A DNA stretch of 64,000 bases from Georgenia muralis (lineage in GTDB: Bacteria > Actinomycetota > Actinomycetes > Actinomycetales > Actinomycetaceae), in contig NZ_RKRA01000001.1 of assembly GCF_003814705.1 (NCBI RefSeq), forward strand, positions 806,001-870,000, read 5' to 3'. Each line of letters starts with the position of its first letter. Position 1 is the stretch's first letter. The position numbers and the translations under genes are program-made. Below, in pieces: positions 24,819 through 33,533 of this stretch. The notes below the pieces were generated by a model that was given only the letters and a program-made list of their open reading frames with translations, had not been told where the DNA came from and did no database searches.

Positions 24819-26278
24819 TGCGCGCGCCGGCCCGCCGGGGCCTCGTCCCCGTCCTTGTCTCGGCGCTGGTCGCCGTCCTCGCCCTGGTGGCCCCGGCGGC
24901 GAGCGCGGCGCCCGCGACGATCGAGCGGTACGCCGGCAGCGACCGCTTCGCCACGGCGGCGGCCGTCTCCCGGGCCGGCTTCGCCCCCGGAGTCGGAGTC
25001 GTCTACGTGGTCAGCGGCGTGAAGTTCCCCGACGCCCTCGCCGCCGCCCCGCGCGCCGCGGCCGACGGCGCCCCCGTCCTGCTCGTGCGGCCCACCGACA
25101 TCCCCGCCGCCGTCGCGACCGAGCTCGACCGCCTCAACCCCGGACGCGTCGTCGTCCTCGGCGGGCCGGAGACCGTCTCGACCGGCGTCGAGCAGCAGCT
25201 GGCGGCGTACACCTCGGGCGGGGTGACCCGGGTGGCCGGGGCCGACCGGTTCGCCACGGCCGCGCGCCTGGCCTCGACGTTCCCGGCCGGCGTCGACGTC
25301 GCGTACATCGCCGCCGGCGCCAAGTTCCCCGACGCCCTGGCCGGCGCCGCCGTCGCCGGGCTCGGCGACGACCCGCTGCTCCTCGTGGGCGGCACCAGCC
25401 TTCACCCCGCCGTCGCCGAGGCCCTGCGCACGCTGCGCCCGGGCCGCCTGGTCATCCTGGGCGACCGCGCGTCGGTGAGCACCGAGATCGAGGCCGAGCT
25501 GGCCGGGTACGCCCCGGTCAGCCGGGTGGGCGGCACCGACCGGTTCGCCACCGCGGCCCAGCTGTCCGCGACGGCCTTCCCCGACGGCGCGGACACCGTG
25601 TACCTCACCACCGGCTGGAACTTCCCCGACGCCCTGGCCGGCGCCGCCGTCGCCGGCCGCGACGGCGGCCCGGTGCTGCTGGTCACGCCGACGGCGATCC
25701 CCGGCACGGTGGCCACCGAGCTGGCCCGGCTGGGGGCGAGCAAGGTGGTCGTGCTCGGGTCCGAGGCCTCGGTCTCGGCGTCGGTGGCCGCACAGGCCGC
25801 CGGGCAGGTGACCGACCCGATCCTCGCGGACAACCCGGTGGTCACCCTGCCGCCGTCGTGGGACGAGATCGGCCGGATCGACGCCACCTACACCTCGCCC
25901 CCGGTGAGCAGGGGCGCCGGCAAGATCGCGCTCGAGTGGGCCAAGACCCAGATCGGCAAGCCGTACGGGTGGGGTCAGGCCGGGCCGGACGCGTACGACT
26001 GCTCGGGCCTGATCCTGCGCGCCTACGAGCAGGCCGGGGTCCAGCTGCGCCGGATGACCAAGGACCAGTGGTACGACACCCGCCGGGTGGCGCTGGACGA
26101 GATGGTGCCCGGGGACCTGATGTTCTGGTCGAGCAACGGCCAGCCCTCGGGGATCTACCACTCGGCGATCTACGCCGGCAACGGGATGCGCGTCCACGCG
26201 CCGTCGCCGGGCAAGTTCGTCGAGCTCGTGCCGGTGTGGTCGGGGAATCTGCTGCCGTACGGGGGCCGGATCGGCTGA
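24818..26278 (+). CDS. Secreted NlpC/P60 peptidase with three CWB2 repeats
   Basis: The 486-residue protein has a signal peptide ending near ASAA, three CWB2 repeats (about residues 32-325, each RYAGSDRFATA-like) and a C-terminal NlpC/P60 domain (about 365-486). The catalytic Cys is in YDCSGL near residue 393 and the His in YHSAIYAG near 447, with YGWGQAGPDAYD before. Such domains cut the gamma-D-Glu to diamino acid bond of wall peptides. Its TGATG junction with the CAP gene implies matched amounts of both wall-bound proteins. Confidence 0.9.
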   Translation: MRAPARRGLVPVLVSALVAVLALVAPAASAAPATIERYAGSDRFATAAAVSRAGFAPGVGVVYVVSGVKFPDALAAAPRAAADGAPVLLVRPTDIPAAVATELDRLNPGRVVVLGGPETVSTGVEQQLAAYTSGGVTRVAGADRFATAARLASTFPAGVDVAYIAAGAKFPDALAGAAVAGLGDDPLLLVGGTSLHPAVAEALRTLRPGRLVILGDRASVSTEIEAELAGYAPVSRVGGTDRFATAAQLSATAFPDGADTVYLTTGWNFPDALAGAAVAGRDGGPVLLVTPTAIPGTVATELARLGASKVVVLGSEASVSASVAAQAAGQVTDPILADNPVVTLPPSWDEIGRIDATYTSPPVSRGAGKIALEWAKTQIGKPYGWGQAGPDAYDCSGLILRAYEQAGVQLRRMTKDQWYDTRRVALDEMVPGDLMFWSSNGQPSGIYHSAIYAGNGMRVHAPSPGKFVELVPVWSGNLLPYGGRIG

Positions 26279-26300
26279 CGCCGCCGCGACGGCCGGGCGG

Positions 26301-27305
26301 TCAGTCCGCGTCGATGCACCCGCACGAGTCCCGGTGCCGCACGGCCGCGGGCACCCGGACCGCCGTCGGCGGCGCCTCCGTGCCGGCGATCCGCCGCAGC
26401 AGCAGCTTGACCGCGACCGCGCCGATCGCGGTGGCGTCCTGCGCCACCGTGGTCAGCCGGGGCGAGAAGGCGTCGGCCCACTCGAAGTCGTCGAAGCCGA
26501 CGACGGCGACGTCACCGGGGACGGACAGCCCTCGCGCCCTCAGCGCCCGCATCGTCGCGATGACCATCGTGTTCTGCGCCGCGACGATCGCCGTCGGTGG
26601 CTCGGGCAGGTCGAGCAGGCGGTCGACGACGGCGTGGGTGTGCGCGGCGTCGGAGTCACCCGGCACGAGCAGCTCCTCGATCTCGGGCAGCCCCGCGGCC
26701 TTGAGGCCCACGCGGTAGCCGGTCACGCGCTCCTCGCTCGTGGTCAGCCCCGGCATGCCCGCCACCATGGCGATCCGTCGGTGGCCGAGCCCGGCCAGGT
26801 GCTTGACCAGCTGCGCCATGGGCTTGACGTTCTCGCTGCAGACGGAGTCGAACCGCGGGTCCGGGGAGCGGTCCACGAGCACGGTGGGCGGGCCGCTGCG
26901 GGCGAGGCGGTCCAGCACCTTCCCCGCCCCGGCCGACGGCGCCAGGACGAGGCCGTCGAGCCGCCGCTCCCGCAGCGCCGCGACGACCCGCTCCTCGGTG
27001 GCCGGGTCCTCGTGCGTGTCGGCCAGGACGATGGTGTAGCCGGCGGCGCTCGCCGCCTCCTCGATGGCGTGGACCACCTCGCCGAAGTACAGGTTCGTCA
27101 GCGCCGACATCGCGACGCCGATCTGCTGGGTGCGCGAGCGCACGAGGGCGCGCGCCTGGTGGTTGGGCACGTAGTCCAGCGCCTCGACCGCCTCGAGGAC
27201 CCGGTCGCGGGCGTCCTGGCTGACGAACCGGGTGCTGTTGAGCACGTGCGAGACGGTCGACGCCGAGACCCCGGCCCGGCGGGCCACGTCCGTGATGGTG
27301 ACCAT
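26301..27305 (-). CDS. LacI-family repressor of the FrcBCA sugar operon
   Basis: The 334-residue protein opens with the HTH TITDVARRAGVSASTVSHVLN (residues 3-23) and the hinge helix VPNHQARALVRSRTQQIGVA. The effector domain ends with SPRLTTVAQDATAIGAVAVKLL and a Cys-containing tail (CGCIDAD). A longer reading frame exists, but the ATG at 27305 begins the HTH as in the family. It is divergent from the ABC importer, and a perfect 20-bp palindrome lies between them, so it most likely represses both. The effector is presumably the transported sugar or its phosphate. Confidence 0.9.
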   Translation of the reverse strand: MVTITDVARRAGVSASTVSHVLNSTRFVSQDARDRVLEAVEALDYVPNHQARALVRSRTQQIGVAMSALTNLYFGEVVHAIEEAASAAGYTIVLADTHEDPATEERVVAALRERRLDGLVLAPSAGAGKVLDRLARSGPPTVLVDRSPDPRFDSVCSENVKPMAQLVKHLAGLGHRRIAMVAGMPGLTTSEERVTGYRVGLKAAGLPEIEELLVPGDSDAAHTHAVVDRLLDLPEPPTAIVAAQNTMVIATMRALRARGLSVPGDVAVVGFDDFEWADAFSPRLTTVAQDATAIGAVAVKLLLRRIAGTEAPPTAVRVPAAVRHRDSCGCIDAD

Positions 27306-27328
27306 GGCACTGAGGATGCGCCCTGGAC

Positions 27329-27348
27329 AAGCGTTTGCGCAAACGCTT
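27329..27348. promoter_or_regulatory. Perfect 20-bp LacI operator
   Basis: AAGCGTTTGCGCAAACGCTT is fully palindromic around a central GC and resembles classical LacI/GalR sites. It lies 24 bp upstream of the lacI ATG and about 80 bp upstream of the binding-protein gene, so it can control both directions. Confidence 0.8.
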
Positions 27349-27427
27349 GCGTCTGCCATGTGTGACCTGTTTCACTCGGACCACCACGAACGGTGCGGAG
27401 GCACCGGCGAACGCAAAGGAGCGCTAC

Positions 27428-28483
27428 GTGACCATCAACCGGCGAAACATCGGACGATCAGGGCGGCTGCCCAGGCGGCTGGCCGCGGCCGTCGCCGTCA
27501 CCGGGCTCGCGCTCGGCGTCAGCGCCTGCGGCTCGGCCGAGGACGACCCGGCCGCCACGGGCGGCGGCGAGGAGACCGGCGGCGACGGCGTCAGCATCGG
27601 TCTCATCACCAAGACCGAGACCAACCCGTTCTTCGTGACCATGCGCGAGGTGGCCTCGGAGTACGCCGAGGAGCAGGGCGTCGAGCTCACCGCGCTCGCC
27701 GGTGAGTTCGACGGCGACAACGAGGGCCAGGTCCAGGCGATGGAGAACCTCATCGCCCAGGGCGTCGACGGCATCATGGTCACGCCCAACAACTCCAGCG
27801 GCGTGCTCGGCGCGATCGAGCAGGCCCGCTCGCAGGGCATCATCGTCATCGCCCTCGACACCGCCACCGACCCCGAGGACGCGGTCGACGCCACCTTCGC
27901 CACCGACAACTTCGAGGCCGGGCGGCTCCAGGGCGCCTACGTCAGGGCCGTCCTCGGCGACGAGGAGCCCAAGCTCATCATGCTCGACGGCACGGCGGGC
28001 GGCACCGTGGACACCTTCCGCCACGACGGCTTCCTCGAGGGCTTCGGCCTGGAGGAGGGCGACCCGGCGATCCTGGGCGCGGAGAACACCCAGGGCGACC
28101 AGAACACCGCACAGACGGCCATGGAGAACCTGCTCCAGCGCAGCCAGGACGCCAACGCGGTCTACACGATCAACGAGCCCGCGGCGCGCGGGGCCTACGC
28201 GGCCATCGAGGCCCGGGGCCTGACCGACCAGATCACGATCGGCTCGATCGACGGCGGCTGCGAGGGCGTCCAGGACGTCGCCGACGGCAAGTACGCCGCC
28301 ACGGTCATGCAGTTCCCGGCCGAGATGGTGCGTCAGGGCATCGACGCCATCGTCCAGGCCGCCGAGGGCGGCGAGGCGCCGTCCGGCTTCGTCGACACCG
28401 GCAGCGTCGTCATCACCGACAACCCGGTCGAGGGCATCGAGTCCGAGGACACCGCCTGGGGCCTGGACAACTGCTGGGGCTGA
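27428..28483 (+). CDS. Sugar ABC transporter substrate-binding lipoprotein (ribose/fructose type)
   Basis: The 351-residue protein has a lipoprotein signal (LAAAVAVTGLALGVSACGS, lipobox VSAC) and a type I periplasmic-binding fold: VSIGLITKTETNPFFVTM, DGIMVTPNNSS, ATDNFEAGRLQGAY, YTINEPAARGAYAAIEARG. This matches the RbsB/FrcB group that binds ribose, fructose or similar sugars. The GTG at 27428 has AAAGGAG upstream at good spacing; earlier in-frame codons give no signal peptide. Two intergenic hairpin-forming blocks separate it from the permease gene, probably to keep binding protein in excess. Confidence 0.88.
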   Translation: MTINRRNIGRSGRLPRRLAAAVAVTGLALGVSACGSAEDDPAATGGGEETGGDGVSIGLITKTETNPFFVTMREVASEYAEEQGVELTALAGEFDGDNEGQVQAMENLIAQGVDGIMVTPNNSSGVLGAIEQARSQGIIVIALDTATDPEDAVDATFATDNFEAGRLQGAYVRAVLGDEEPKLIMLDGTAGGTVDTFRHDGFLEGFGLEEGDPAILGAENTQGDQNTAQTAMENLLQRSQDANAVYTINEPAARGAYAAIEARGLTDQITIGSIDGGCEGVQDVADGKYAATVMQFPAEMVRQGIDAIVQAAEGGEAPSGFVDTGSVVITDNPVEGIESEDTAWGLDNCWG

Positions 28484-28588
28484 CCCCGCTCCCCCACCCA
28501 GGTGAGCGCACCCCGGTGGCAGCACCGTGCTGACCGGACCCCGGTGACCGCACCGCGGCCGGCACCGCGGCCGGCACCGCGGCCGGCC

Positions 28589-28618
28589 GCGGTGGGAGGC
28601 ACGTCCGCCTCCCACCGC
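28589..28618. promoter_or_regulatory. Intergenic hairpin between the binding-protein and permease genes
   Basis: GCGGTGGGAGGC pairs perfectly with GCCTCCCACCGC across a 6-nt loop. It is preceded by three tandem copies of GGCACCGCGGCC and followed by two copies of a 20-bp CCGCCCGGGCGCGCATCCCG unit (28661-28700). Such a stem after a binding-protein gene usually acts as a partial terminator or RNA-stabilising end. Confidence 0.6.
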
Positions 28619-28712
28619 GCCGGCCGCCGCCGGCCGGGCGCCCTCACCCCGCCGCCCGGGCGCGCATCCCGCCGCCCGGGCGCGCATCCCGCCACGAGAC
28701 AAGGACGGAACC

Positions 28713-29750
28713 ATGACCGACGCCACCACCGCCGGCACTCCGCCAGGGGTCCCGGCCAAGGACCCAGGGGTCCCGGCCAAGGACACGGAGAGGCGCGAGG
28801 CGCTCGGCCGAGCGTTGCGCAACCCCCTGCTCGGCCCGCTCGCCGCACTGATCTTCGCCGTCGTGATCTTCACCCTCACGACCGACACCTTCGCGACGGC
28901 GGGCAACGCCTCGCTGATCCTCCAGCAGTCGATCGTCATCGGCACGCTCGCGCTGGGCCAGACCCTCATCATCCTCACCGCCGGCATCGACCTGGCCAAC
29001 GGAGCCATCGCCGTCCTCGGCACGATCGTCATGGCCAAGCACGTCGTCGACGGCGGCAACCCGCTCGTCGCTCTCGTGCTCGGCCTGGCCATCACGGTCG
29101 TGCTGGGCACGATCAGCGGTTCGCTGGTCACCCGGCTGGGGCTGCCGCCGTTCATCGTCACCCTGGGCATGCTCACCGTCGTGTTCGCCCTGGCGCGGCT
29201 CTACTCGGAGTCGCGCAGCTACCCGGTGACCGACCCCCTGCTCCGGGTCTGGGGCCAGGGCACGAACATCGGCGGGGTCCGCATCACGTGGGGCACCCTG
29301 CTGCTCATCGTCGTCTTCGCAGCCTTCTGGTTCGCCCTGACCCGGACCGCGTGGGGGCGGCACGTGTACGCCGTGGGCAACGCCCCGGAGGCGGCCCGGC
29401 TGGTCGGCATCAAGGTCAACCGGACGATCCTGTCGGTGTACGTGGCGGCGGGCGCCCTCTACGGGCTGGCCGCGTGGCAGGCCCTGGGCCGGATCCCCAA
29501 CGCCGACCCGAACGCCTACCAGACCGCCAACCTCGACAGCATCACCGCCGTCGTCATCGGCGGCACGAGCCTCTTCGGTGGCCGCGGCAGCGTCGTCGGC
29601 ACCCTCATCGGGGCGCTCATCGTGGGCGTCCTCCGCTCGGGCCTGACCCAGGCGGGCATCGACAACCTGTACCAGGACCTCGCCACCGGGGTACTCGTCA
29701 TCGTCGCGGTCTCCCTGGACCAGGCGTCGCGAAGGAGGGCGGCACGATGA
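28713..29750 (+). CDS. Sugar ABC transporter permease (RbsC/FrcC type)
   Basis: The 345-residue membrane protein has about nine hydrophobic segments and the family blocks LILTAGIDLANGAIAVLG, LGLPPFIVTLGML, GRHVYAVGNAPEAARLVGI and GGTSLFGGRGSVVGTLIGAL. The N-terminal tail carries two copies of the nonapeptide-like PGVPAKD. It forms the membrane channel for the adjacent binding protein and ATPase. The stop overlaps the ATPase ATG (ATGA). Confidence 0.88.
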   Translation: MTDATTAGTPPGVPAKDPGVPAKDTERREALGRALRNPLLGPLAALIFAVVIFTLTTDTFATAGNASLILQQSIVIGTLALGQTLIILTAGIDLANGAIAVLGTIVMAKHVVDGGNPLVALVLGLAITVVLGTISGSLVTRLGLPPFIVTLGMLTVVFALARLYSESRSYPVTDPLLRVWGQGTNIGGVRITWGTLLLIVVFAAFWFALTRTAWGRHVYAVGNAPEAARLVGIKVNRTILSVYVAAGALYGLAAWQALGRIPNADPNAYQTANLDSITAVVIGGTSLFGGRGSVVGTLIGALIVGVLRSGLTQAGIDNLYQDLATGVLVIVAVSLDQASRRRAAR

Positions 29751-30745
29751 GCAGCACCACCGACACCAACCACCCCGACGCCGCGGCACCGCGGACCGAC
29801 AACCGGACGCCGGTCCTCGAGGCGCGCAAGCTGAGCAAGTCCTACGGCCACGTCCGCGCGATGGTCGACGCGGACTTCGAGCTGATGCCGGGCGAGATCC
29901 TCGCGGTGATCGGCGACAACGGCGCGGGCAAGTCCACCCTCATCAAGGCGCTGTCCGGCGCCGTGGTGCCCGACCACGGCGAGATCCTCATCGACGGCAA
30001 GCGCGTGACCTTCCGCTCCCCGATCGAGGCCCGCGCCATGGGCATCGAGACGGTCTACCAGGACCTCGCCGTGGCACCCGCGCTGGACATCGCCTCCAAC
30101 TTGTTCCTGGGGCGCGAGATCCGCCGGTCGGGCCCGATCGGGAAGCTGCTGCGCGTGGTCGACGCGCGGGCGATGCGCACCGAGGCCCAGAGCCAGCTCG
30201 ACGCGCTGGGGGTGCGGATCCCCGACGTGCGCCAGCCGGTCGAGAGCCTGTCCGGCGGGCAGCGGCAGAGCGTCGCGGTGGCTCGGGCGGCGGCGTTCGG
30301 GACCAAGCTCGTGATCATGGACGAGCCGACCGCCGCGCTCGGCGTGCGCGAGTCCGGGATGGTGCTCGACCTCATCCGCCGGATCAGCGGGCGCGGCCTG
30401 CCGGTCGTGCTCATCTCGCACAACATGCCGCACGTGTTCGACATCGCCGACCGCATCCACATCCACCGGCTCGGCAGCCGGGTGGCGGTCGTGAGCCCGC
30501 GCACCCACACCATGGCCGACGCCGTGGCGATCATGACCGGTGCGGCGAGGCCTGAGGAGGTCGGCGGGCGGAGCCACTACGACGAGCGGGCGAGCCAGCG
30601 ACGGCGCACCGACCGGGACGGCGCCGGGCCGGACGGCGCCGGGCCGGACGGGGCGGACGGCGCCGGGCCGGACGGGGCGGACGGCGCCGGGCCGGACGGG
30701 GCGGACGGCGCCGGGCCGGACGGCGACGGCGAGACGCGGTCGTGA
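29747..30745 (+). CDS. Sugar ABC transporter ATPase, single-domain FrcA type, with repeat tail
   Basis: The 332-residue protein has one ABC domain: Walker A GDNGAGKST (residues 55-63), signature LSGGQRQ (about 167), Walker B LVIMDEPT (about 187-194) and switch His in LISHNMPH. A single domain, rather than the double domain of RbsA, is typical of FrcA-type fructose importers. The last 40 residues are an unusual Gly-Asp-Ala-Pro tail made of an 8-residue unit (DGAGPDGA) encoded by a 24-bp tandem repeat. It overlaps both the permease and the sugar kinase genes by 4 nt. Confidence 0.88.
   Translation: MSSTTDTNHPDAAAPRTDNRTPVLEARKLSKSYGHVRAMVDADFELMPGEILAVIGDNGAGKSTLIKALSGAVVPDHGEILIDGKRVTFRSPIEARAMGIETVYQDLAVAPALDIASNLFLGREIRRSGPIGKLLRVVDARAMRTEAQSQLDALGVRIPDVRQPVESLSGGQRQSVAVARAAAFGTKLVIMDEPTAALGVRESGMVLDLIRRISGRGLPVVLISHNMPHVFDIADRIHIHRLGSRVAVVSPRTHTMADAVAIMTGAARPEEVGGRSHYDERASQRRRTDRDGAGPDGAGPDGADGAGPDGADGAGPDGADGAGPDGDGETRS
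30617..30726. repeat. 24-bp in-frame tandem repeat at the 3' end of the ABC ATPase gene
   Basis: GACGGCGCCGGGCCGGAC begins at 30617, 30632, 30656, 30680 and 30704; the last three intervals are exactly 24 bp. Because 24 is a multiple of three, copy-number changes lengthen or shorten the protein tail without a frameshift. Confidence 0.85.
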
Positions 30746-31626
30746 CCACGGGCCTGTTCGTCGGGCTCGCCACGGTCGACGTCGTCCAGCGGGTCGAGCG
30801 GGCGCCGGGGCCGAACGAGAAGGTCGTCTCCCTGCGCGCGGACGTCTCAGCCGGGGGCCCGGCGACCAACGCCGCGGTGACCTTCGCCGCGCTCGGCGGC
30901 CGGGCGACGCTCCTCAGCGTGGTCGGCGGCGGCCCACTCGCGGCGCTGGTCCGCGGCGACCTCGCCGACCACGGCGTCGAGGTGGTCGACGCGGACACCG
31001 CCGGCACCAGCCGGCCGGCCCTGTCCGCCGTGACGGTGGTGGACGCCACCGGCGAGCGCTCGGTCGTCTCCCGCAACGCCGAGGGCGTGGAGGTGGAGGT
31101 CCCGGCCGAGCTGGGCGAGCTGGCGGCGGAGGCCGACGTCGTCCTCGTCGACGGGCACCACCCCCGGCTCGCGCTCGCCGCGGTCACCGCGGCCCACCGG
31201 GCCGGCACACCGGTCGTCGTCGACGCCGGGAGCTGGAAGCCGGTCTTGGCGGAGGTCTTCCCGCTGGCGAGGGTGGTCATCTGCTCGTCGGACTTCCGGC
31301 TGCCGGGCGGTGAGCCACCCGGTCCCGGGCTGCTCGACGACGGCCCCGCCCTCGTCGCCGTCTCGGCCGGGGCGGATCCGCTGCGGTGGTGGAGCCGCGA
31401 CGGCAGCGGCACCGTCCCGGCTCCCGCCGTCGTCGCCCGGGACACCCTGGCGGCAGGCGACGTGCTCCACGGCGCGTACGCGTTCGGCGTCGCGGAGGGA
31501 CAATCCCCCGTCGAGGCGCTCCGGCTCGCCGTCCGCGTCGCCTCGCTCAAGGTCGGCCACGTCGGACCGCGGTCCTGGCTGACCGACCCAAAACTGCTCA
31601 CCGTCGCCCGAGGAGGCACCGCATGA
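30742..31626 (+). CDS. PfkB-family sugar kinase
   Basis: The 294-residue kinase carries the two PfkB signatures: SAGGPATNAAVTFAALGG near residue 35 and DTLAAGDVLHGAYAFG near 233, with the catalytic aspartate in AAGD (most relatives read GAGD). It phosphorylates a sugar, here most simply the one imported by the adjacent transporter. The GTG start overlaps the ATPase stop (GTGA), and the stop overlaps the next kinase (ATGA), so the five genes form one translationally coupled operon. Confidence 0.85.
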   Translation: MTTGLFVGLATVDVVQRVERAPGPNEKVVSLRADVSAGGPATNAAVTFAALGGRATLLSVVGGGPLAALVRGDLADHGVEVVDADTAGTSRPALSAVTVVDATGERSVVSRNAEGVEVEVPAELGELAAEADVVLVDGHHPRLALAAVTAAHRAGTPVVVDAGSWKPVLAEVFPLARVVICSSDFRLPGGEPPGPGLLDDGPALVAVSAGADPLRWWSRDGSGTVPAPAVVARDTLAAGDVLHGAYAFGVAEGQSPVEALRLAVRVASLKVGHVGPRSWLTDPKLLTVARGGTA

Positions 31627-32255
31627 CCCGCACGGACCACAGCCTGGTTCTCGACCCGGTGCTGCTCGACCGGGCGCGAGCCCTCGCGGAGCGTGGCGGC
31701 CGGCGGATCCTCGGGATCACCGGCCCGCCCGGCGCGGGGAAGTCGACGCTGGCCGAGGTCCTCGCCGAGGCGCTCGGTGAGCGGGCCCGGCTCGTCGGGA
31801 TGGACGGCTTCCACCTGGCCGAGGCCGAGCTGCGCCGGCTGGGCTCGCGGGAGCGGAAGGGCGCCCCGGACACGTTCGACGCGCTGGGGTACGTCGCGCT
31901 CCTGCGGCGGCTGCGCGCGGCGGACGAGCCGGTGGTCTACGCGCCGTTCTTCGACCGGTCGCTCGAGGAGGCGATCGCCGGGTCGGTGCCCGTCCCGCGG
32001 GAGGTGCCGCTCGTCATCACCGAGGGGAACTACCTCCTCGTCGAGGAGGGCGGCTGGGGTGCCGTCCGCCCACTCCTGGACGAGTGCTGGTACGTCGAGC
32101 CCGACGACGACGAACGCCTCGCCCGGCTCATCGCCCGGCACGAGCGGTTCGGCCGGTCGCGCGCCGAGGCCCACGAGCGGTCGACGGGCTCGGACCAGCG
32201 CAACGCGGAGATCATCGCCGCGACCCGGGACCTGGCCGATCTCGTCGTGCGATAG
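31623..32255 (+). CDS. P-loop kinase of the uridine kinase / phosphoribulokinase-like group
   Basis: The 210-residue protein has Walker A GITGPPGAGKST (residues about 32-42), the MDGFHLAEAEL segment, KGAPDTFDALGYV, and ITEGNYLLVE as the Walker B-like strand. This is the pattern of a nucleoside/sugar kinase group close to uridine kinase and to E. coli YggC. Two different kinases with one sugar importer are notable: they may act on the sugar and then on its phosphate, or on different sugars. It is the last gene of the operon. Confidence 0.82.
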   Translation: MTRTDHSLVLDPVLLDRARALAERGGRRILGITGPPGAGKSTLAEVLAEALGERARLVGMDGFHLAEAELRRLGSRERKGAPDTFDALGYVALLRRLRAADEPVVYAPFFDRSLEEAIAGSVPVPREVPLVITEGNYLLVEEGGWGAVRPLLDECWYVEPDDDERLARLIARHERFGRSRAEAHERSTGSDQRNAEIIAATRDLADLVVR

Positions 32256-32313
32256 GCGGGGTCCGGCAGGACGCGGGCGCGACGGACCCGGCAGCGTGCG
32301 GCTGGGCGACGGC

Positions 32314-32820
32314 CTACTCGGAGTCGCCCTCGGCGAGGTCGAGCATGAGCGCCTCGAGGAAGGGGCCGCCTTCCCAGTCAGCCATCTGCTCGTCGTCGAG
32401 GTCGGTGGCGAACTCCTCCTCGATCACCTCCAGGTCGAAGGCCTCGTGGACGACGCCCGCCACCGTCACCTCGGAGCCCGGGTCGGCCGCGGTGACGGCG
32501 CCGACGTCGACGACGAGCAGGGGTCCGACCTCGGTGTCCTCCGGTCCCACGATGGTGAATGCCGTCGGCGAGAGCACCTCGTCGACCACGCCGACGACCG
32601 TGACCTCCTCGCCGTCGTAGTCGGCGAGCTTGTCGTAGAAGGCCGAGTCGTAGTCGCCGTCGTAGGCGGCTTCCCCCGACGGCGTCTCGGCCGGCGAGGC
32701 GGGCGCGGTCTCCTCGTCGCCGAGCGCGGGCTCGTCACCGGCCGGGCCGTCGGAGCAGCCGGCCAGGGCAAGGAGCAGCGCCGCCGTCGCCGGGACCGTC
32801 CAGGCACGGGATGTCCTCAT
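32314..32820 (-). CDS. Secreted lipoprotein, OB-like domain, unknown function
   Basis: The 168-residue protein has a lipoprotein signal (ALLLALAGCSDG), an acidic linker, and a conserved-looking C-terminal domain (FYDKLADYDGEEVTVVGVV, SPTAFTIVG, VAGVVHEAFDL) with alternating strands like an OB fold. Similar lipoproteins of unknown role occur in actinobacteria. AGAGGA lies upstream of the ATG. It points the same way as the CAP lipoprotein next to it. Confidence 0.72.
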   Translation of the reverse strand: MRTSRAWTVPATAALLLALAGCSDGPAGDEPALGDEETAPASPAETPSGEAAYDGDYDSAFYDKLADYDGEEVTVVGVVDEVLSPTAFTIVGPEDTEVGPLLVVDVGAVTAADPGSEVTVAGVVHEAFDLEVIEEEFATDLDDEQMADWEGGPFLEALMLDLAEGDSE

Positions 32821-32932
32821 GGATTTTCCTCTCCGGGTGCTGGAGTGTGGTCGATGTCGTGCCATCGAACGTAACCGGGCGGGGCGCCGGTCGCGCGGTG
32901 GGCGCCGCCGCCGGGACCGGTTCGCGCCGACC

Positions 32933-33442
32933 TCAGTCGCCGAGACGCAGGAAGATCTGGCTGCAGAGCAGCTCGGTGCCATCGGGGACGCAGCCGATCC
33001 CGAGGGCGGTCATGTCGGGGTCGACGATGTTGTTGCGGTGGCCGGGTGAGTCCATCCAGGCCGCGACGACCTCGGCGGCCGTGGCGTCGGACCGGACGAG
33101 GTTCTCCGCCGCCCGGGCCACGCCACACTCCTCGAGCAGGGACTGCATCGGCGCGTGGACGAGCTCACCGCCGCCGACGAGCGCCTCGGCCCGCTCGGTG
33201 GCCGCCTGCTCGGCGCACTCCGACGGCTCGAGCGGCTCCAGGTCCAGGCCGGTGCGCTCGTCGTTCGTACGGATGAGGAGGTCCTCGGCGTAGGCGGCCG
33301 GGTCCACCGTCGCCGAGGCGGGCGGGTCAGTTGCCCGGTCCGCCGTCGCCGAGGTTCCCGGGGCGGACGACTCCGGAGCGGCTGAGCACCCGATCAGGAG
33401 GATGGCTACGGTGGTCACCAGACCGACGAACCGTGCCTTCAT
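32933..33442 (-). CDS. CAP-domain lipoprotein
   Basis: The 169-residue protein starts with a lipoprotein signal (LVTTVAILLIGCSAA) and a Thr/Ala linker, followed by a compact CAP/SCP domain: IRTNDERTGLDLEPL, ARAAENLVRSD, AWMDSPGHRNNIVDPD, IGCVPDGTELLCSQIF. Three cysteine positions could form a disulfide. GGGAGG precedes the ATG by 5 nt. It shares the domain with the CWB2 protein at 23391 but is lipid-anchored instead of wall-bound. Confidence 0.85.
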   Translation of the reverse strand: MKARFVGLVTTVAILLIGCSAAPESSAPGTSATADRATDPPASATVDPAAYAEDLLIRTNDERTGLDLEPLEPSECAEQAATERAEALVGGGELVHAPMQSLLEECGVARAAENLVRSDATAAEVVAAWMDSPGHRNNIVDPDMTALGIGCVPDGTELLCSQIFLRLGD

Positions 33443-33533
33443 GACTGCCTCCCCTGAACGGTGACCGTGACCGTGAAGAGCATGAACCGTGTGGTCGTGG
33501 GTCGCGGCGGGGGGATGGTGTTGGCGCCCTGTC

